From Dysgonomonas sp. HDW5A (GTDB lineage: Bacteria > Bacteroidota > Bacteroidia > Bacteroidales > Dysgonomonadaceae), in assembly GCF_011299555.1 (NCBI RefSeq), contig NZ_CP049857.1:2666001-2730000 (forward strand): DNA of 64,000 bases. The letters run 5' to 3'. The notes beneath the pieces were generated by a model, which was not told where the DNA came from, searched no databases, and worked only from the letters and a program-made list of their open reading frames with translations. Position 1 is the stretch's first letter; the number at the start of each line of letters is the position of its first letter. This document shows positions 1-8,611 of the stretch, piece after piece. The position numbers and the translations under genes are program-made.

Positions 1-1
1 C

Positions 2-412
2 AATGAATCGGAAACCGTAATAATGGAACGTAACGGAGGTGCAGAAACTGTTTATACATTCGGTCACTACCTGCGTATTTATATCCGTCAGGCAAAAGCT
101 AAAGGAGCTTATCCGGTTGTATTGTCACCTACACCCGGAAATCATTGGACAGATGGCAAGCTGAACCGTATGACCGAAACATATACCAAATGGGCAAAAG
201 AAGTTGCAGCACAGGAGAATGTCCCTTTTATCGATCTGAATGACCTGACAGCACAAAAATGCGATGCTTTAGGTCAGGGCAAAGTAAAGGAACTCTATAA
301 AGACAATGTACACACTACTCGTGATGGAGCTTTGATGAACGGGCAATCGGTTGTTGACGGACTGCTGGCTTTACCCGATTTCAGGCTTCAAAAATATATT
401 ATTAGAAAATAA
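2..412 (+). CDS. Rhamnogalacturonan acetylesterase-like SGNH hydrolase, C-terminal part
   Basis: The frame is open at the left edge, so only the last 136 or so residues are present. The visible part carries the closing half of an SGNH/GDSL esterase: an alpha/beta segment (AYPVVLSPTPGNHW) and the block V motif DNVHTTRDGA, whose Asp and His complete the Ser-Asp-His triad; the nucleophile block lies outside the window. Family knowledge points to removal of acetyl groups from rhamnogalacturonan. It is followed 21 bp later by rhamnose mutarotase and then by a second, full-length esterase of the same type. The product is presumably periplasmic, like its neighbour, but the signal peptide cannot be seen. 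The fold is clear; the substrate is inferred from context. Confidence 0.8.
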   Translation, partial: NESETVIMERNGGAETVYTFGHYLRIYIRQAKAKGAYPVVLSPTPGNHWTDGKLNRMTETYTKWAKEVAAQENVPFIDLNDLTAQKCDALGQGKVKELYKDNVHTTRDGALMNGQSVVDGLLALPDFRLQKYIIRK

Positions 413-433
413 CAATCTTATACAATAGTGGCT

Positions 434-745
434 ATGAAAAGAGAAGCATTTAAAATGTACTTAAAGCCGGGAAAAGAGGCTGAATACGAAAAACGTCACA
501 ACGAAATATGGGATGAATTAAAATCTCTTCTAAAAGAAGCAGGTATCAGCGATTACAGTATCTTTTGGGACGAAGAAACCAATGTCCTCTATGCTTCTCA
601 AAAGGTGGAGGGAGGTTCTTCTCAATCGTTGGGAGAAAATCCTGTTGTTCAGAAATGGTGGGCATATATGGCAGATATTATGGAAACCAATCCCGATAAT
701 TCGCCTGTGTCGAAATCTTTGAAAGAAGTTTTTTATTTGAAATAA
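434..745 (+). CDS. rhaM: L-rhamnose mutarotase
   Basis: A 103-aa cytoplasmic protein of the usual RhaM/YiiL size. It interconverts alpha and beta anomers of L-rhamnose. Family features are KREAFKMYLKPG at the N terminus, the YEKRHNEIWDEL helix with the conserved His, the SDYSIFWDEETN strand, and WWAYMADIM near the C terminus. A GTG at 428 in the same frame could add two residues (M-A), but ATG at 434 begins exactly at the family's conserved MKREAF start. It lies between two rhamnogalacturonan esterase genes, fitting release of rhamnose from rhamnogalacturonan I. No signal peptide. Confidence 0.9.
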   Translation: MKREAFKMYLKPGKEAEYEKRHNEIWDELKSLLKEAGISDYSIFWDEETNVLYASQKVEGGSSQSLGENPVVQKWWAYMADIMETNPDNSPVSKSLKEVFYLK

Positions 746-757
746 GTAATAGAAAAT

Positions 758-2023
758 ATGAAATCAGCCCTTATAATAGTTCTGTGTTTATTAGGAATAG
801 TAAGTACTAATATGGCGGTAGATTACAAATTTAATCTGACAAAAGATAAACACCAGAAAGGTTTTACTACTATTGCTCCGGATCATATGTATATTGCAGG
901 CGGTTATGGCTACGATTTAGGAACACATCCGAATGATGGAAAGCCGTTTTTTTTCTCGGTAGATGTACCTGAGGGTAACTATTTGGTGAGAGTGGTATTG
1001 GGAAGTAAAGATGCTTCAAGTAATACAACTGTAAAAGCCGAATCTCGTAGATTGATGCTCAAAAATATAGAGACAAAAAAAGGTGAATTTATCACACATG
1101 AGTTTGCTGTAAATATCCGTAATACAAAGATCTCGGAAACCGAATCGGTTAAGATAAAACCCCGTGAAATAGGCAAACTTATTTGGGATAATAAGTTGAC
1201 TCTCGAATTTAATGGCGACAATCCATCGGTACAAAGTATTGAAATAAAATCGGCAGATAACTTGGTAACATTGTTCTTAGCCGGAAACTCAACTGTTGTT
1301 GATGAAGCCAACGAACCTTGGTGCGGATGGGGACAGATGTTTCCGCTTTTCTTTACATCCAAAGTGGCTATTGCCAATTATGCCGAATCGGGTGAGGCGG
1401 CAAATACGTTTGTTTCGTCTAAACGTTTCGCCAAACTATTAACCAAGATAAAGAAAGGTGACTATCTGTTTATAGAGTTTGGACATAACGATCAAAAACA
1501 AAAAGGCGAGGGTAAAGGCCCCTACACAAGCTACAAAAGTGACTTGAAATACTTGGTAGATGAAGCTCGTAAAAAAGGTGCAAACCCTGTACTGGTAACA
1601 TCTATGCACCGCCGAAGTTTTGATGAAAAGGGAAAAGTAATCAATACGCACGGCGAATATCCTAATGCTGTCCGTTTATTAGCTAAAGAAGAAAATGTGC
1701 TTTTGATCAATCTCAATAATATGAGTAAAGATCTGTACGAAGCATGGGGAGTAGAAGGTTCTAAAAAGGCATTTGTACATTATGCAGCCGGAACATTTCC
1801 CGATCAGGAAAAAGCTTTGGAAGACAATACACACTTCAATCCCTATGGAGGCTATCAGATAGCCCGTTGTATAGTCAGTGGTATAATTGAAGCGAATTTA
1901 CCCATCCAAAAATACATTAAAAAGGAATATCGAAATTATAATCCGGCTCATCCCGATGCGTTCGAGACATTTCATATTCCATTGACACCTTTTTCTTCGA
2001 CAATTAAACCCGATGGAAATTAA
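758..2023 (+). CDS. Rhamnogalacturonan acetylesterase (SGNH/GDSL type) with N-terminal galactose-binding-like domain
   Basis: A 421-aa exported esterase. A signal peptide (about residues 1-20) is followed by a beta-rich domain to about residue 165 that resembles the galactose-binding-like module common on Bacteroidota rhamnogalacturonan acetylesterases. The SGNH hydrolase domain follows: block I LFLAGNSTVVD with the Ser nucleophile (N replaces the usual D of GDS), block II around NYAESGEAANTF, block III FIEFGHNDQK, and block V DNTHFNPYGG with the Asp-His pair. It deacetylates galacturonate residues in the rhamnogalacturonan backbone by family analogy. It is 12 bp downstream of rhaM and upstream of GH105 in one + strand run. 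It is a paralogue in type of the partial gene at the window start. Confidence 0.87.
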   Translation: MKSALIIVLCLLGIVSTNMAVDYKFNLTKDKHQKGFTTIAPDHMYIAGGYGYDLGTHPNDGKPFFFSVDVPEGNYLVRVVLGSKDASSNTTVKAESRRLMLKNIETKKGEFITHEFAVNIRNTKISETESVKIKPREIGKLIWDNKLTLEFNGDNPSVQSIEIKSADNLVTLFLAGNSTVVDEANEPWCGWGQMFPLFFTSKVAIANYAESGEAANTFVSSKRFAKLLTKIKKGDYLFIEFGHNDQKQKGEGKGPYTSYKSDLKYLVDEARKKGANPVLVTSMHRRSFDEKGKVINTHGEYPNAVRLLAKEENVLLINLNNMSKDLYEAWGVEGSKKAFVHYAAGTFPDQEKALEDNTHFNPYGGYQIARCIVSGIIEANLPIQKYIKKEYRNYNPAHPDAFETFHIPLTPFSSTIKPDGN

Positions 2024-2053
2024 AGCTATAGTGTTTATGCTGAATTAATAAAC

Positions 2054-2066
2054 AGGTCTGTGACCT
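2054..2066. repeat. Short intergenic palindrome AGGTC-TGT-GACCT
   Basis: A perfect 5-bp-arm palindrome with 3-bp centre, in the 61-bp gap between the esterase stop and the GH105 start. The same motif, with variants, recurs at 13342, 29941, 31894, 45554 and 63434, always in gaps or at a stop codon. Confidence 0.55.
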
Positions 2067-2084
2067 TAAACTTATAATATCTAT

Positions 2085-3326
2085 ATGAAAAGACGACTAT
2101 TAACTGTATGTGGGATTCTTTCGTTAACGTTTGTAACGGTATTTTCTCAACAACGTACTGATGAAGAATGCATAAGGGCGGTAGCCGATAATATATTGAA
2201 AGAGCCTGTCTCTCAATTTGTAGGAGTGAAAACAGGTAAAACATACAACAGCACCAAAGAAATACCTAAAGGCGAAGATGTGAGGTTTAAAAGCCCGCTT
2301 TCCGAATGGCATTATTCGAATGGAGTGTTGGATATGAGTATGATAAATCTGGGCGAGTATCTCAATGACCCCAAATATATCAACTATGCAAAGAATCATG
2401 TCGCATTTGGATTTGCCAATTACGAGTATTTTAAAAATACATTCCGTAACGACCGAAAGCATTGGCACTGGCCTTTCGGTCAGCTTTGGAATATGAAAGA
2501 ACTGGACGATTGCGGAGCAATGGGAGCTGCCGTTATTGAAGTATATAAGTACGATTCGAAGAAGCAATATAAAGACTACTTTGAAGCAGCAGGAAAACAT
2601 ATCATGCAGGATCAAACCCGTTTGAGCGACGGTACATTGTGCCGTACATTTCCCCGTGAAATGACCGTGTGGGCGGATGATGTATACATGAGTGTTTCGT
2701 TTCTGGCTCAAATGGGAAAACAGACAGGTAATAAGAAATACTTTGATGAAGCAACCCGTCAGATTATTAATATTTCAGATTACTTGTGGTGTCCCGACAA
2801 ACAACTGTTTTATCATTGTTTTTATACCGACCTCAATCGTAATGGAGTAGCATTCTGGGGACGGGCAAACGGTTGGATTACCGTGTCGTTAGTTCGTCTT
2901 TTAGGCGTGTTACCAAAGGATTATGCAAGTAGGAAACAGTTAATCGATCTACTCGAAAAACAAATTGTTGGTGCATCACGCTATCAGAACGAAAACGGTA
3001 TGTGGAATCAGTTATTGGATAAACCCGAATCATACGACGAGTCGTCGGTAACAGCCATGTATGTGTACGGTATTGCCAAAGCAATCAACGAAGGTTGGTT
3101 CGATGATACCTATATGAGAATAGCCCAACTGGGGTGGAATGCATTGAAAAAAGACCAGATAACCGAAAACGGACACTTTAAGAATGTATGTGTGGGAACA
3201 GGTATCACCGATGATCTGCCCTTTTATTACAGCCGTCCTGTAGGTGAAAATGAAAAACACGGACTTGGTTTGATTATTGATGCAGGTGTTGAGATTCTGA
3301 AACTAAATAAGAGAAATAAGAAATAA
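2085..3326 (+). CDS. GH105 unsaturated rhamnogalacturonyl hydrolase (YteR/YesR family)
   Basis: A 413-aa protein with a signal peptide (about residues 1-21, ending near VFSQQ) and an (alpha/alpha)6-barrel glycosyl hydrolase family 88/105 domain. Family markers include WHYSNGVLDMSM, HWHWPFGQLWNMKELDDCGAMGAA (substrate-side Asp region), TVWADDVYMSVSFLAQMGK and FWGRANGWITVSLVRLL, with the RANGW signature typical of GH105. The enzyme removes the 4,5-unsaturated galacturonosyl residue left at the non-reducing end after rhamnogalacturonan lyase cleavage. Export suggests a periplasmic location. It is followed 5 bp later by a GH28 gene, so they are almost surely co-transcribed. Confidence 0.9.
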   Translation: MKRRLLTVCGILSLTFVTVFSQQRTDEECIRAVADNILKEPVSQFVGVKTGKTYNSTKEIPKGEDVRFKSPLSEWHYSNGVLDMSMINLGEYLNDPKYINYAKNHVAFGFANYEYFKNTFRNDRKHWHWPFGQLWNMKELDDCGAMGAAVIEVYKYDSKKQYKDYFEAAGKHIMQDQTRLSDGTLCRTFPREMTVWADDVYMSVSFLAQMGKQTGNKKYFDEATRQIINISDYLWCPDKQLFYHCFYTDLNRNGVAFWGRANGWITVSLVRLLGVLPKDYASRKQLIDLLEKQIVGASRYQNENGMWNQLLDKPESYDESSVTAMYVYGIAKAINEGWFDDTYMRIAQLGWNALKKDQITENGHFKNVCVGTGITDDLPFYYSRPVGENEKHGLGLIIDAGVEILKLNKRNKK

Positions 3327-3331
3327 TAGAT

Positions 3332-5470
3332 ATGAAGAAAATTATCAGTCTTCTGTTTCTTATTTATCTGATGATACCTACGGTAGGGGCATTTACTGTA
3401 GAGCCTGATCTCTCGTGGAAAAAAAAGGTGGGAGCCAGACAATACCCTAAAAATACAAAGATTTTTAAGGTGTCTGATTATGGAGCAATAGCAGATGGGA
3501 CAACTTTGAATACAAAAGCCATCCAAAAAGCGATAGATGCCTGTGTTTCGTCAGGAGGAGGAATTGTTACTTTCGAAAAAGGTAAGTATCTGTCGGGCTC
3601 TTTGTATCTGAAAGAGGGTGTAAATTTTGAAGTACCTAAAGGAACCGTGCTTTTAGGAAGCACCAATATAGAAGATTACCCTGAGATAGATACACGAGTG
3701 GCAGGTATAGAGATGCGTTGGCCTTCGGCATTAATAAATGTTTTGGATCAGAAAAATGTAATGTTGAGTGGTTCAGGTATCATACATGCACAAGGTAAAG
3801 TCTTTTGGGATACTTATTGGAAAATGAGAAAGGAGTATGAGGCTAAAGGTTTACGCTGGATTGTTGATTACGATTGTAAGCGTCCTCGTACTTTATTGAT
3901 TTCTAATTCTGAGGATGTGACAGTTAATGACCTTACTTTTCAACAGGCAGGATTTTGGACTATTCAACTGCTTTATTCCTCGTATTGTACTGTCGATGGG
4001 GTAATTATTCAAAATAATGTAGGAGGACACGGGCCAAGTACCGATGGCGTAGATGTAGATTCCTCGTCTTATATACTGATCGAAAACTGTGATATTGATT
4101 GTAATGATGATAACTTTTGTCTCAAATCGGGTAGGGATGCCGATGGTTTACGGGTAAACCGCCCTACGGAATATGTGGTGATTCGCAATTGCCTGTCTCG
4201 TGCCGGAGGTGGCTTACTTACCTGTGGCAGTGAAACATCGGGAGGAATCCGGTATGTTTTAGCGGAAGGATTGAAAGCAAAAGGCACGAATGTAGCTATC
4301 CGCCTGAAATCGGCAATGAACAGAGGTGGAACTACCGAGCATATCTATATCCGAGATGTTGAATTGGAAGACGTGGGTGTTGTTTTCGAAGCGAATGTTA
4401 ATTGGAATCCGGCTTACAGTTATTCTACTTTGCCTAAAGAATACGAAAACAAACCTTTGCCCGATCATTGGGTGAAGATGTTGGAGAAAGTAGATCCCAA
4501 GAAAGGTATTCCATCTTTTACTGATATATATGTTTCAGATATTCGGATAAAAGATTCTCACAAGTTTCTCGAAATTTCCGGAAATAAGGATACTTATATG
4601 CAGAACTTTCACTTCGATAATATTCAGGGAGATGTAGAGACGTTGGGTAATATTGCTTTTGCGAAAAATATGGAGTTTCAACATATAAATGTCAAAGCAA
4701 AAGACAATGGGCCTATAACTATAAATAATAGTACACATATAAATTATCCGACAAGTATAGTAGGTAATGCTCCTTTCGCATATCAATTGAGTGGTAAGAG
4801 TAACAACGCTAAAATACTATTAGATAAATATCCCGAATTAGCTTTCTATTTTCCAGAAATGGGTGGTAACTTAAAATTCGGAATTATATGTACACAAGCC
4901 GATAAATGGTTTGGTGATTTTAAAGAAATAGATGTGAAACAATCTGATAACAGATCGTTAGTTTATACGCTATCCGACCCGATATTGGGAAAAGGAAAAT
5001 TGGTTATAACAGTCATTTCACTCTCTCAATCGGACGGTGTAGTAATAGAAGTGAATCCTGTGGATATTCCTCAGAACCTAAATCTGTTTTGGTCGTATGG
5101 AGGTGCTTATGGTAAAATATTATCAGAAAACGAACATGGGAGGTTAAAACCCATCTACTGCCGTAACAATGTTTTTAGTGTCGAACAAACAGCTTTTACT
5201 TTATATCATGGCGAAAGTATGAGATTGAGAACCATCAATGCCGTGATGCCTGTTACATCCGAAATTCGTTTGTCGGATGTCCATGTACAAAAGTCACCAC
5301 AAGCGTTTTTCGAGTCGGGAAAGAAAACCGATTCTCCTGCTTTGGCTGCTTCTTTACCTTTGATGAACGGTCAGAAAGAATATTTCAGTGTCTATAAGCA
5401 AAACGAAAAAGCCGATTATAATCATTTTATGTTGCCGGATTTATTCAAAGAAGAATCTCAAAAGAAATAA
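3332..5470 (+). CDS. GH28 family pectin-active hydrolase, long form
   Basis: A 712-aa exported protein. After a signal peptide (about 1-20) comes a short linker and the SDYGAIADGTTLNTKAIQKAI start of a right-handed beta-helix pectinase fold. GH28 catalytic signatures are present around residues 235-330: STDGVDVDSS, CNDDNFCLKSGRDADG, TCGSETSGG and NVAIRLKSA (the R-x-K pair). The helix ends near residue 470; the last 240 residues are a beta-rich extension I cannot name. GH28 members hydrolyse homogalacturonan or rhamnogalacturonan; the neighbours (GH105, acetylesterases, rhaM) favour rhamnogalacturonan. It is about 250 residues longer than a minimal GH28 and than the second copy at 7096. Confidence 0.87.
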   Translation: MKKIISLLFLIYLMIPTVGAFTVEPDLSWKKKVGARQYPKNTKIFKVSDYGAIADGTTLNTKAIQKAIDACVSSGGGIVTFEKGKYLSGSLYLKEGVNFEVPKGTVLLGSTNIEDYPEIDTRVAGIEMRWPSALINVLDQKNVMLSGSGIIHAQGKVFWDTYWKMRKEYEAKGLRWIVDYDCKRPRTLLISNSEDVTVNDLTFQQAGFWTIQLLYSSYCTVDGVIIQNNVGGHGPSTDGVDVDSSSYILIENCDIDCNDDNFCLKSGRDADGLRVNRPTEYVVIRNCLSRAGGGLLTCGSETSGGIRYVLAEGLKAKGTNVAIRLKSAMNRGGTTEHIYIRDVELEDVGVVFEANVNWNPAYSYSTLPKEYENKPLPDHWVKMLEKVDPKKGIPSFTDIYVSDIRIKDSHKFLEISGNKDTYMQNFHFDNIQGDVETLGNIAFAKNMEFQHINVKAKDNGPITINNSTHINYPTSIVGNAPFAYQLSGKSNNAKILLDKYPELAFYFPEMGGNLKFGIICTQADKWFGDFKEIDVKQSDNRSLVYTLSDPILGKGKLVITVISLSQSDGVVIEVNPVDIPQNLNLFWSYGGAYGKILSENEHGRLKPIYCRNNVFSVEQTAFTLYHGESMRLRTINAVMPVTSEIRLSDVHVQKSPQAFFESGKKTDSPALAASLPLMNGQKEYFSVYKQNEKADYNHFMLPDLFKEESQKK

Positions 5471-5476
5471 TGGCTT

Positions 5477-6304
5477 ATGAAATGGTTGTTGTTAGGATAC
5501 ACACTTGTTTTCATGTTTTGTCGGGTTCAAGGGCAAACGGAGCCGATGGTATTTAAGGTATTCTGTTTCCCTTCCGATAAAATTCCCCGAATTGATGGTG
5601 ATACTCATGATTGGGATATTGTTCCGGCGAGTTATACTATCGGAATAGATCAGATGACCGAAGATGAGGGAAAATATTCCGAATCCAATAAGTCAACATT
5701 GGATATTCAGGTGAAAGTGGGATGGTCTGAAGGTGAAAATCGTTTATATTTTCTATACGAAGCCTATGATAATTACTGGTCGTTTTCGAGAGATGATCTG
5801 ATGGTTGATATTTTTGAAGTCGTAGTCGATGGAGATCGTTCAGGAGGACCTTTTATCGATAAGTTTTACCCTTTCAAAGATATTACGAAAGAACAGGCGT
5901 GGGAATTGTTTCACGGTCGGCAGGCTCAAAACTACCATATTTATACACCTCCAAAGAAAGACGATTGGTGTATGTATTGGGGACCTCAGCAATGGCTGAA
6001 AGAAAAGCCCTATTCGGATTATGCCTATAAATATGATGTTAAAGAAGGAGAAAGCGGAAAACTGACACTCGAATTTTATATAACACCATTTGATTATGCT
6101 TCGCCAAAGGGTAGTAAGTTTTCGGTCGAATCCGAATTGTATGCCAATAAATTAATCGGTCTCTGTTGGGCAGTAATTGATTACGATAATAACGAGGGTA
6201 AACCCAAAGATGGATTTTGGAATCTGTCTCGTCAACATACGATGTACGGAAATGCAGATGAATTGAGGGCTTTTAGATTAATGCCTTTGGAAACTGTTGA
6301 ATAA
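5477..6304 (+). CDS. Exported carbohydrate-binding family 9-like protein
   Basis: A 275-aa protein with a signal peptide (about residues 1-19, ending at VQGQ). The rest looks like a single DOMON/CBM9-like beta-sandwich: IPRIDGDTHDWDIVP near the start, VKVGWSEGENRLYFLYEAYDNYW, a long middle rich in Trp and Tyr, and a closing PKDGFWNLSRQHTMYGNADELRAF. Bacteroidota proteins of this type are annotated as cellulose/xylan-binding family 9-like and often sit beside pectinases. No catalytic motif is visible, so glycan binding is inferred. It begins 6 bp after the GH28 gene and is the last gene of this operon; the large repeat follows. Confidence 0.75.
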   Translation: MKWLLLGYTLVFMFCRVQGQTEPMVFKVFCFPSDKIPRIDGDTHDWDIVPASYTIGIDQMTEDEGKYSESNKSTLDIQVKVGWSEGENRLYFLYEAYDNYWSFSRDDLMVDIFEVVVDGDRSGGPFIDKFYPFKDITKEQAWELFHGRQAQNYHIYTPPKKDDWCMYWGPQQWLKEKPYSDYAYKYDVKEGESGKLTLEFYITPFDYASPKGSKFSVESELYANKLIGLCWAVIDYDNNEGKPKDGFWNLSRQHTMYGNADELRAFRLMPLETVE

Positions 6305-6340
6305 TGCTATCAGTATTCTTTGTCGTTAGTAATAAATGCT

Positions 6341-6772
6341 TTTTTACTGACGCACCCTGTCGGGTTTGTCTTTCATTTTGCCTTGATGCAAAACGAAACA
6401 AAAGATCAAGACTGAGCCTCTTTGCCCGACCCGATACGTGCTTCGAAAGCGAAAACAAAAAAATACATTTGACTTTGATTTCTTTTTGTTTTTTACGCTT
6501 TCCTCCCACATCGGGTACCCCGTGCAACCGGCAAGGTCAGTAGCCTTACGGATGATAGTCGTTACGTGCGTCAGCCCCAGTGCATCAGTGGCACAGCCGT
6601 TGGCTGACAAGCAAAGCAGGCGTAAAACTAAACGTGCCGAAAGACAATAAGTTTAGTTTAGCCCGCAAGCTTAAGTCAGACAGGCGAGCCACGCAGCACA
6701 AAGCCTTTTTTGATTCCTTTTGCGGCTTTGGGCAAAAGGAATACAAGCAATCTTTGATTGCGCGTAGAAAAA
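6341..6772 (+). repeat. 432-bp interspersed non-coding repeat, copy A
   Basis: This stretch is the reverse-complement counterpart of 59904-60334, similar over its whole length (432 against 431 bp). The ends are imperfect inverted repeats of the TTTTACT(A)ACGC type: left TTTTTACTGACGCAC, right TGCGCGTAGAAAAAG. Inside are several hairpins. The clearest has arms 6713-6723 and 6732-6742 around the 8-base loop GGCTTTGG; another pairs 6445-6461 with 6483-6502. Short open frames run through it on both strands but differ between the two copies, so I treat it as non-coding. By eye it is richer in G+C than its flanks. No target duplication was seen. It could be a MITE-like element or a structured RNA; orientation is arbitrary. 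Confidence 0.85.
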
Positions 6773-6893
6773 GACAATTTAATTGAACGTTTTCTATAAT
6801 CCAGTTGCTGATTTTATAAATTTTGTTTTATTTATCTATACAATAGCCGATTATATCGAAAAAAGAAGACGAAAAAAATAGATACTGAAAAAG

Positions 6894-7049
6894 TGTCACT
6901 TTTGTCACTTTTGTAATCTTTTATGAGCTTTATTATTGATATATAGTAGTTTAGTGAATGAGTAAAAGTGACAAAAAATAAACACAGACTGTAACCTTTT
7001 TATGTAGATTGTGTAGAAAATGTTGCCATTGAGAAGATATGTCACTTTT
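6894..7049. promoter_or_regulatory. Four TGTCACTTTT motifs upstream of a GH28 gene
   Basis: The decamer TGTCACTTTT occurs at 6894-6903 and 6903-6912 (direct, sharing one base), as its complement at 6964-6973, and again direct at 7040-7049. All lie in the 320 bp between the large repeat and the GH28 start at 7096. Such clustering suggests operator sites for a regulator that I cannot name; no obvious TAnnTTTG promoter box was picked out here. Confidence 0.5.
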
Positions 7050-7095
7050 TTAAGAAACAGACTTGTAACCAGTAATTTGTAACTATTGATTAGAT

Positions 7096-8580
7096 ATGAA
7101 AAGAAATATATTCATCCTTATTATTCTATTCAGTTTTGTTTGTAATTTGTTTGCATCAACATATAATGTACGTGATTATGGAGCAAAAGGGGATGGAAAA
7201 CAAATAGATTCTCCTGCCATAAACAAGGCGATTGAGGCTGCCACTGCTAATGGAGGCGGAACTGTTTTTATTCCTGCCGGAACGTATGCAAGTTATTCGA
7301 TTCGATTGCAGAGTAATATACATCTGTATCTGGATGCAGGATCAGTTATTATGGCTGCCTATCCCGAAAAAGATAGCGGTTATGATTTGGCTGAGGAGAA
7401 TGAACATAATCACTTTCAGGACTTTGGACACAGTCATTGGGAAAACAGTCTGATCTGGGGTATAGGTCTCGAAAATATCACGATAAGCGGACAAGGTTTA
7501 ATAAATGGACAAGGCTTAACCCGTGAAGAAAGCCGTTTACCCGGAGTTGGGAACAAAGCAATCAGTTTGAAACTGTGTAAAAATGTAACTATCAAAGATG
7601 TTTCGATGCTTAATTGCGGACACTTTGCATTGCTTGCTACAGGCGTTGATAACCTGACGATCAGTAATGTAAAAGTAGATACCAATCGCGATGGTTTCGA
7701 TATAGACTGTTGCCGCAATGTACGTATTTCCGATTGTTCGGTAAATTCGCCTTGGGACGATGCTATTGTTTTGAAAAGCAGCTATGCACTAGGATTTTTT
7801 CGGGATACCGAAAATGTGACTATAACCAATTGCTTTGTAAGTGGATTCGATAAAGGTTCGTTATTGGATGCTTCTTTTCAACGAGATGAGCCACAGGCTC
7901 CTGATCAGGGCTATGTAACAGGACGCATAAAATTCGGCACAGAATCGAGTGGAGGATTCAAAAATATCACCATTTCGAATTGTACATTTGAACGATGCAG
8001 AGGCTTGGCTCTCGAATCGGTAGACGGTGGAAGCCTCGAAGATATTACCATCACCAACATTACTATGCGTGATATTGTAAATGCTCCTTTCTTTTTGCGT
8101 TTAGGCTCTCGTTTAAGAAGCCCTAAGGGAACACCTGTGGGGAATATCTCACGAGTAACGATCAGTAATGTAAATGTTTATAATGCCGATTCTCGTTATG
8201 CAAGCATAATAAGCGGAGTACCCGATCATCAGATTAATGATGTTCAATTGAGTAATATTCGAATATTGTATAAAGGTGGAGGTACAAAAGAAGATGCGCA
8301 ATTACTACCTCCCGAAAATGAGGCTCTGTATCCTGAGCCTTGGATGTTCGGAACCATTCCGGCTTCGGGATTCTTTATCCGCCATGCTAAAAATATCGAA
8401 CTGAATAATATACAGGTCGATTTTATGAAACCCGATTACCGCCCGTCGTTGTGGGTAAAAGATGCAGAGAATATCCGATTAATAAACTATCGTTCAAAAG
8501 TAGCCAAAGGTGTAGAGCCTTATGCCTTGCACAATGTAGATGGCTTTAAAGAAGAGTTGAGCGAAGTCACAGAATTTTAA
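7096..8580 (+). CDS. GH28 family polygalacturonase-like enzyme
   Basis: A 494-aa exported protein. The signal peptide (about 1-20) runs straight into YNVRDYGAKGDGKQIDSPAINKAI, the classic entry to the pectinase beta-helix. GH28 motifs follow: DTNRDGFDIDCCRNV, NSPWDDAIVLKSS (paired Asp), KFGTESSGGFKNI and CRGLALESVDGG. The R-x-K motif of canonical polygalacturonases is not obvious. Substrate is probably an oligogalacturonide or rhamnogalacturonan fragment. It opens a second transcription unit in the pectin region, with its own leader containing four TGTCACTTTT motifs, and is followed 31 bp later by a GH43-like gene. Confidence 0.86.
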   Translation: MKRNIFILIILFSFVCNLFASTYNVRDYGAKGDGKQIDSPAINKAIEAATANGGGTVFIPAGTYASYSIRLQSNIHLYLDAGSVIMAAYPEKDSGYDLAEENEHNHFQDFGHSHWENSLIWGIGLENITISGQGLINGQGLTREESRLPGVGNKAISLKLCKNVTIKDVSMLNCGHFALLATGVDNLTISNVKVDTNRDGFDIDCCRNVRISDCSVNSPWDDAIVLKSSYALGFFRDTENVTITNCFVSGFDKGSLLDASFQRDEPQAPDQGYVTGRIKFGTESSGGFKNITISNCTFERCRGLALESVDGGSLEDITITNITMRDIVNAPFFLRLGSRLRSPKGTPVGNISRVTISNVNVYNADSRYASIISGVPDHQINDVQLSNIRILYKGGGTKEDAQLLPPENEALYPEPWMFGTIPASGFFIRHAKNIELNNIQVDFMKPDYRPSLWVKDAENIRLINYRSKVAKGVEPYALHNVDGFKEELSEVTEF

Positions 8581-8611
8581 AGTCTCAAGTAGCTAACAAG
8601 ATATTACTGAA

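Noticed and set aside
2124-2711. 195-codon minus-strand frame
   Set aside because: It lies entirely antisense to the GH105 gene, which has strong family motifs.
6304-6786. Several 60-90 codon frames on both strands across repeat copy A
   Set aside because: The corresponding frames in copy B are broken or different, while hairpins are kept, so coding is unlikely.
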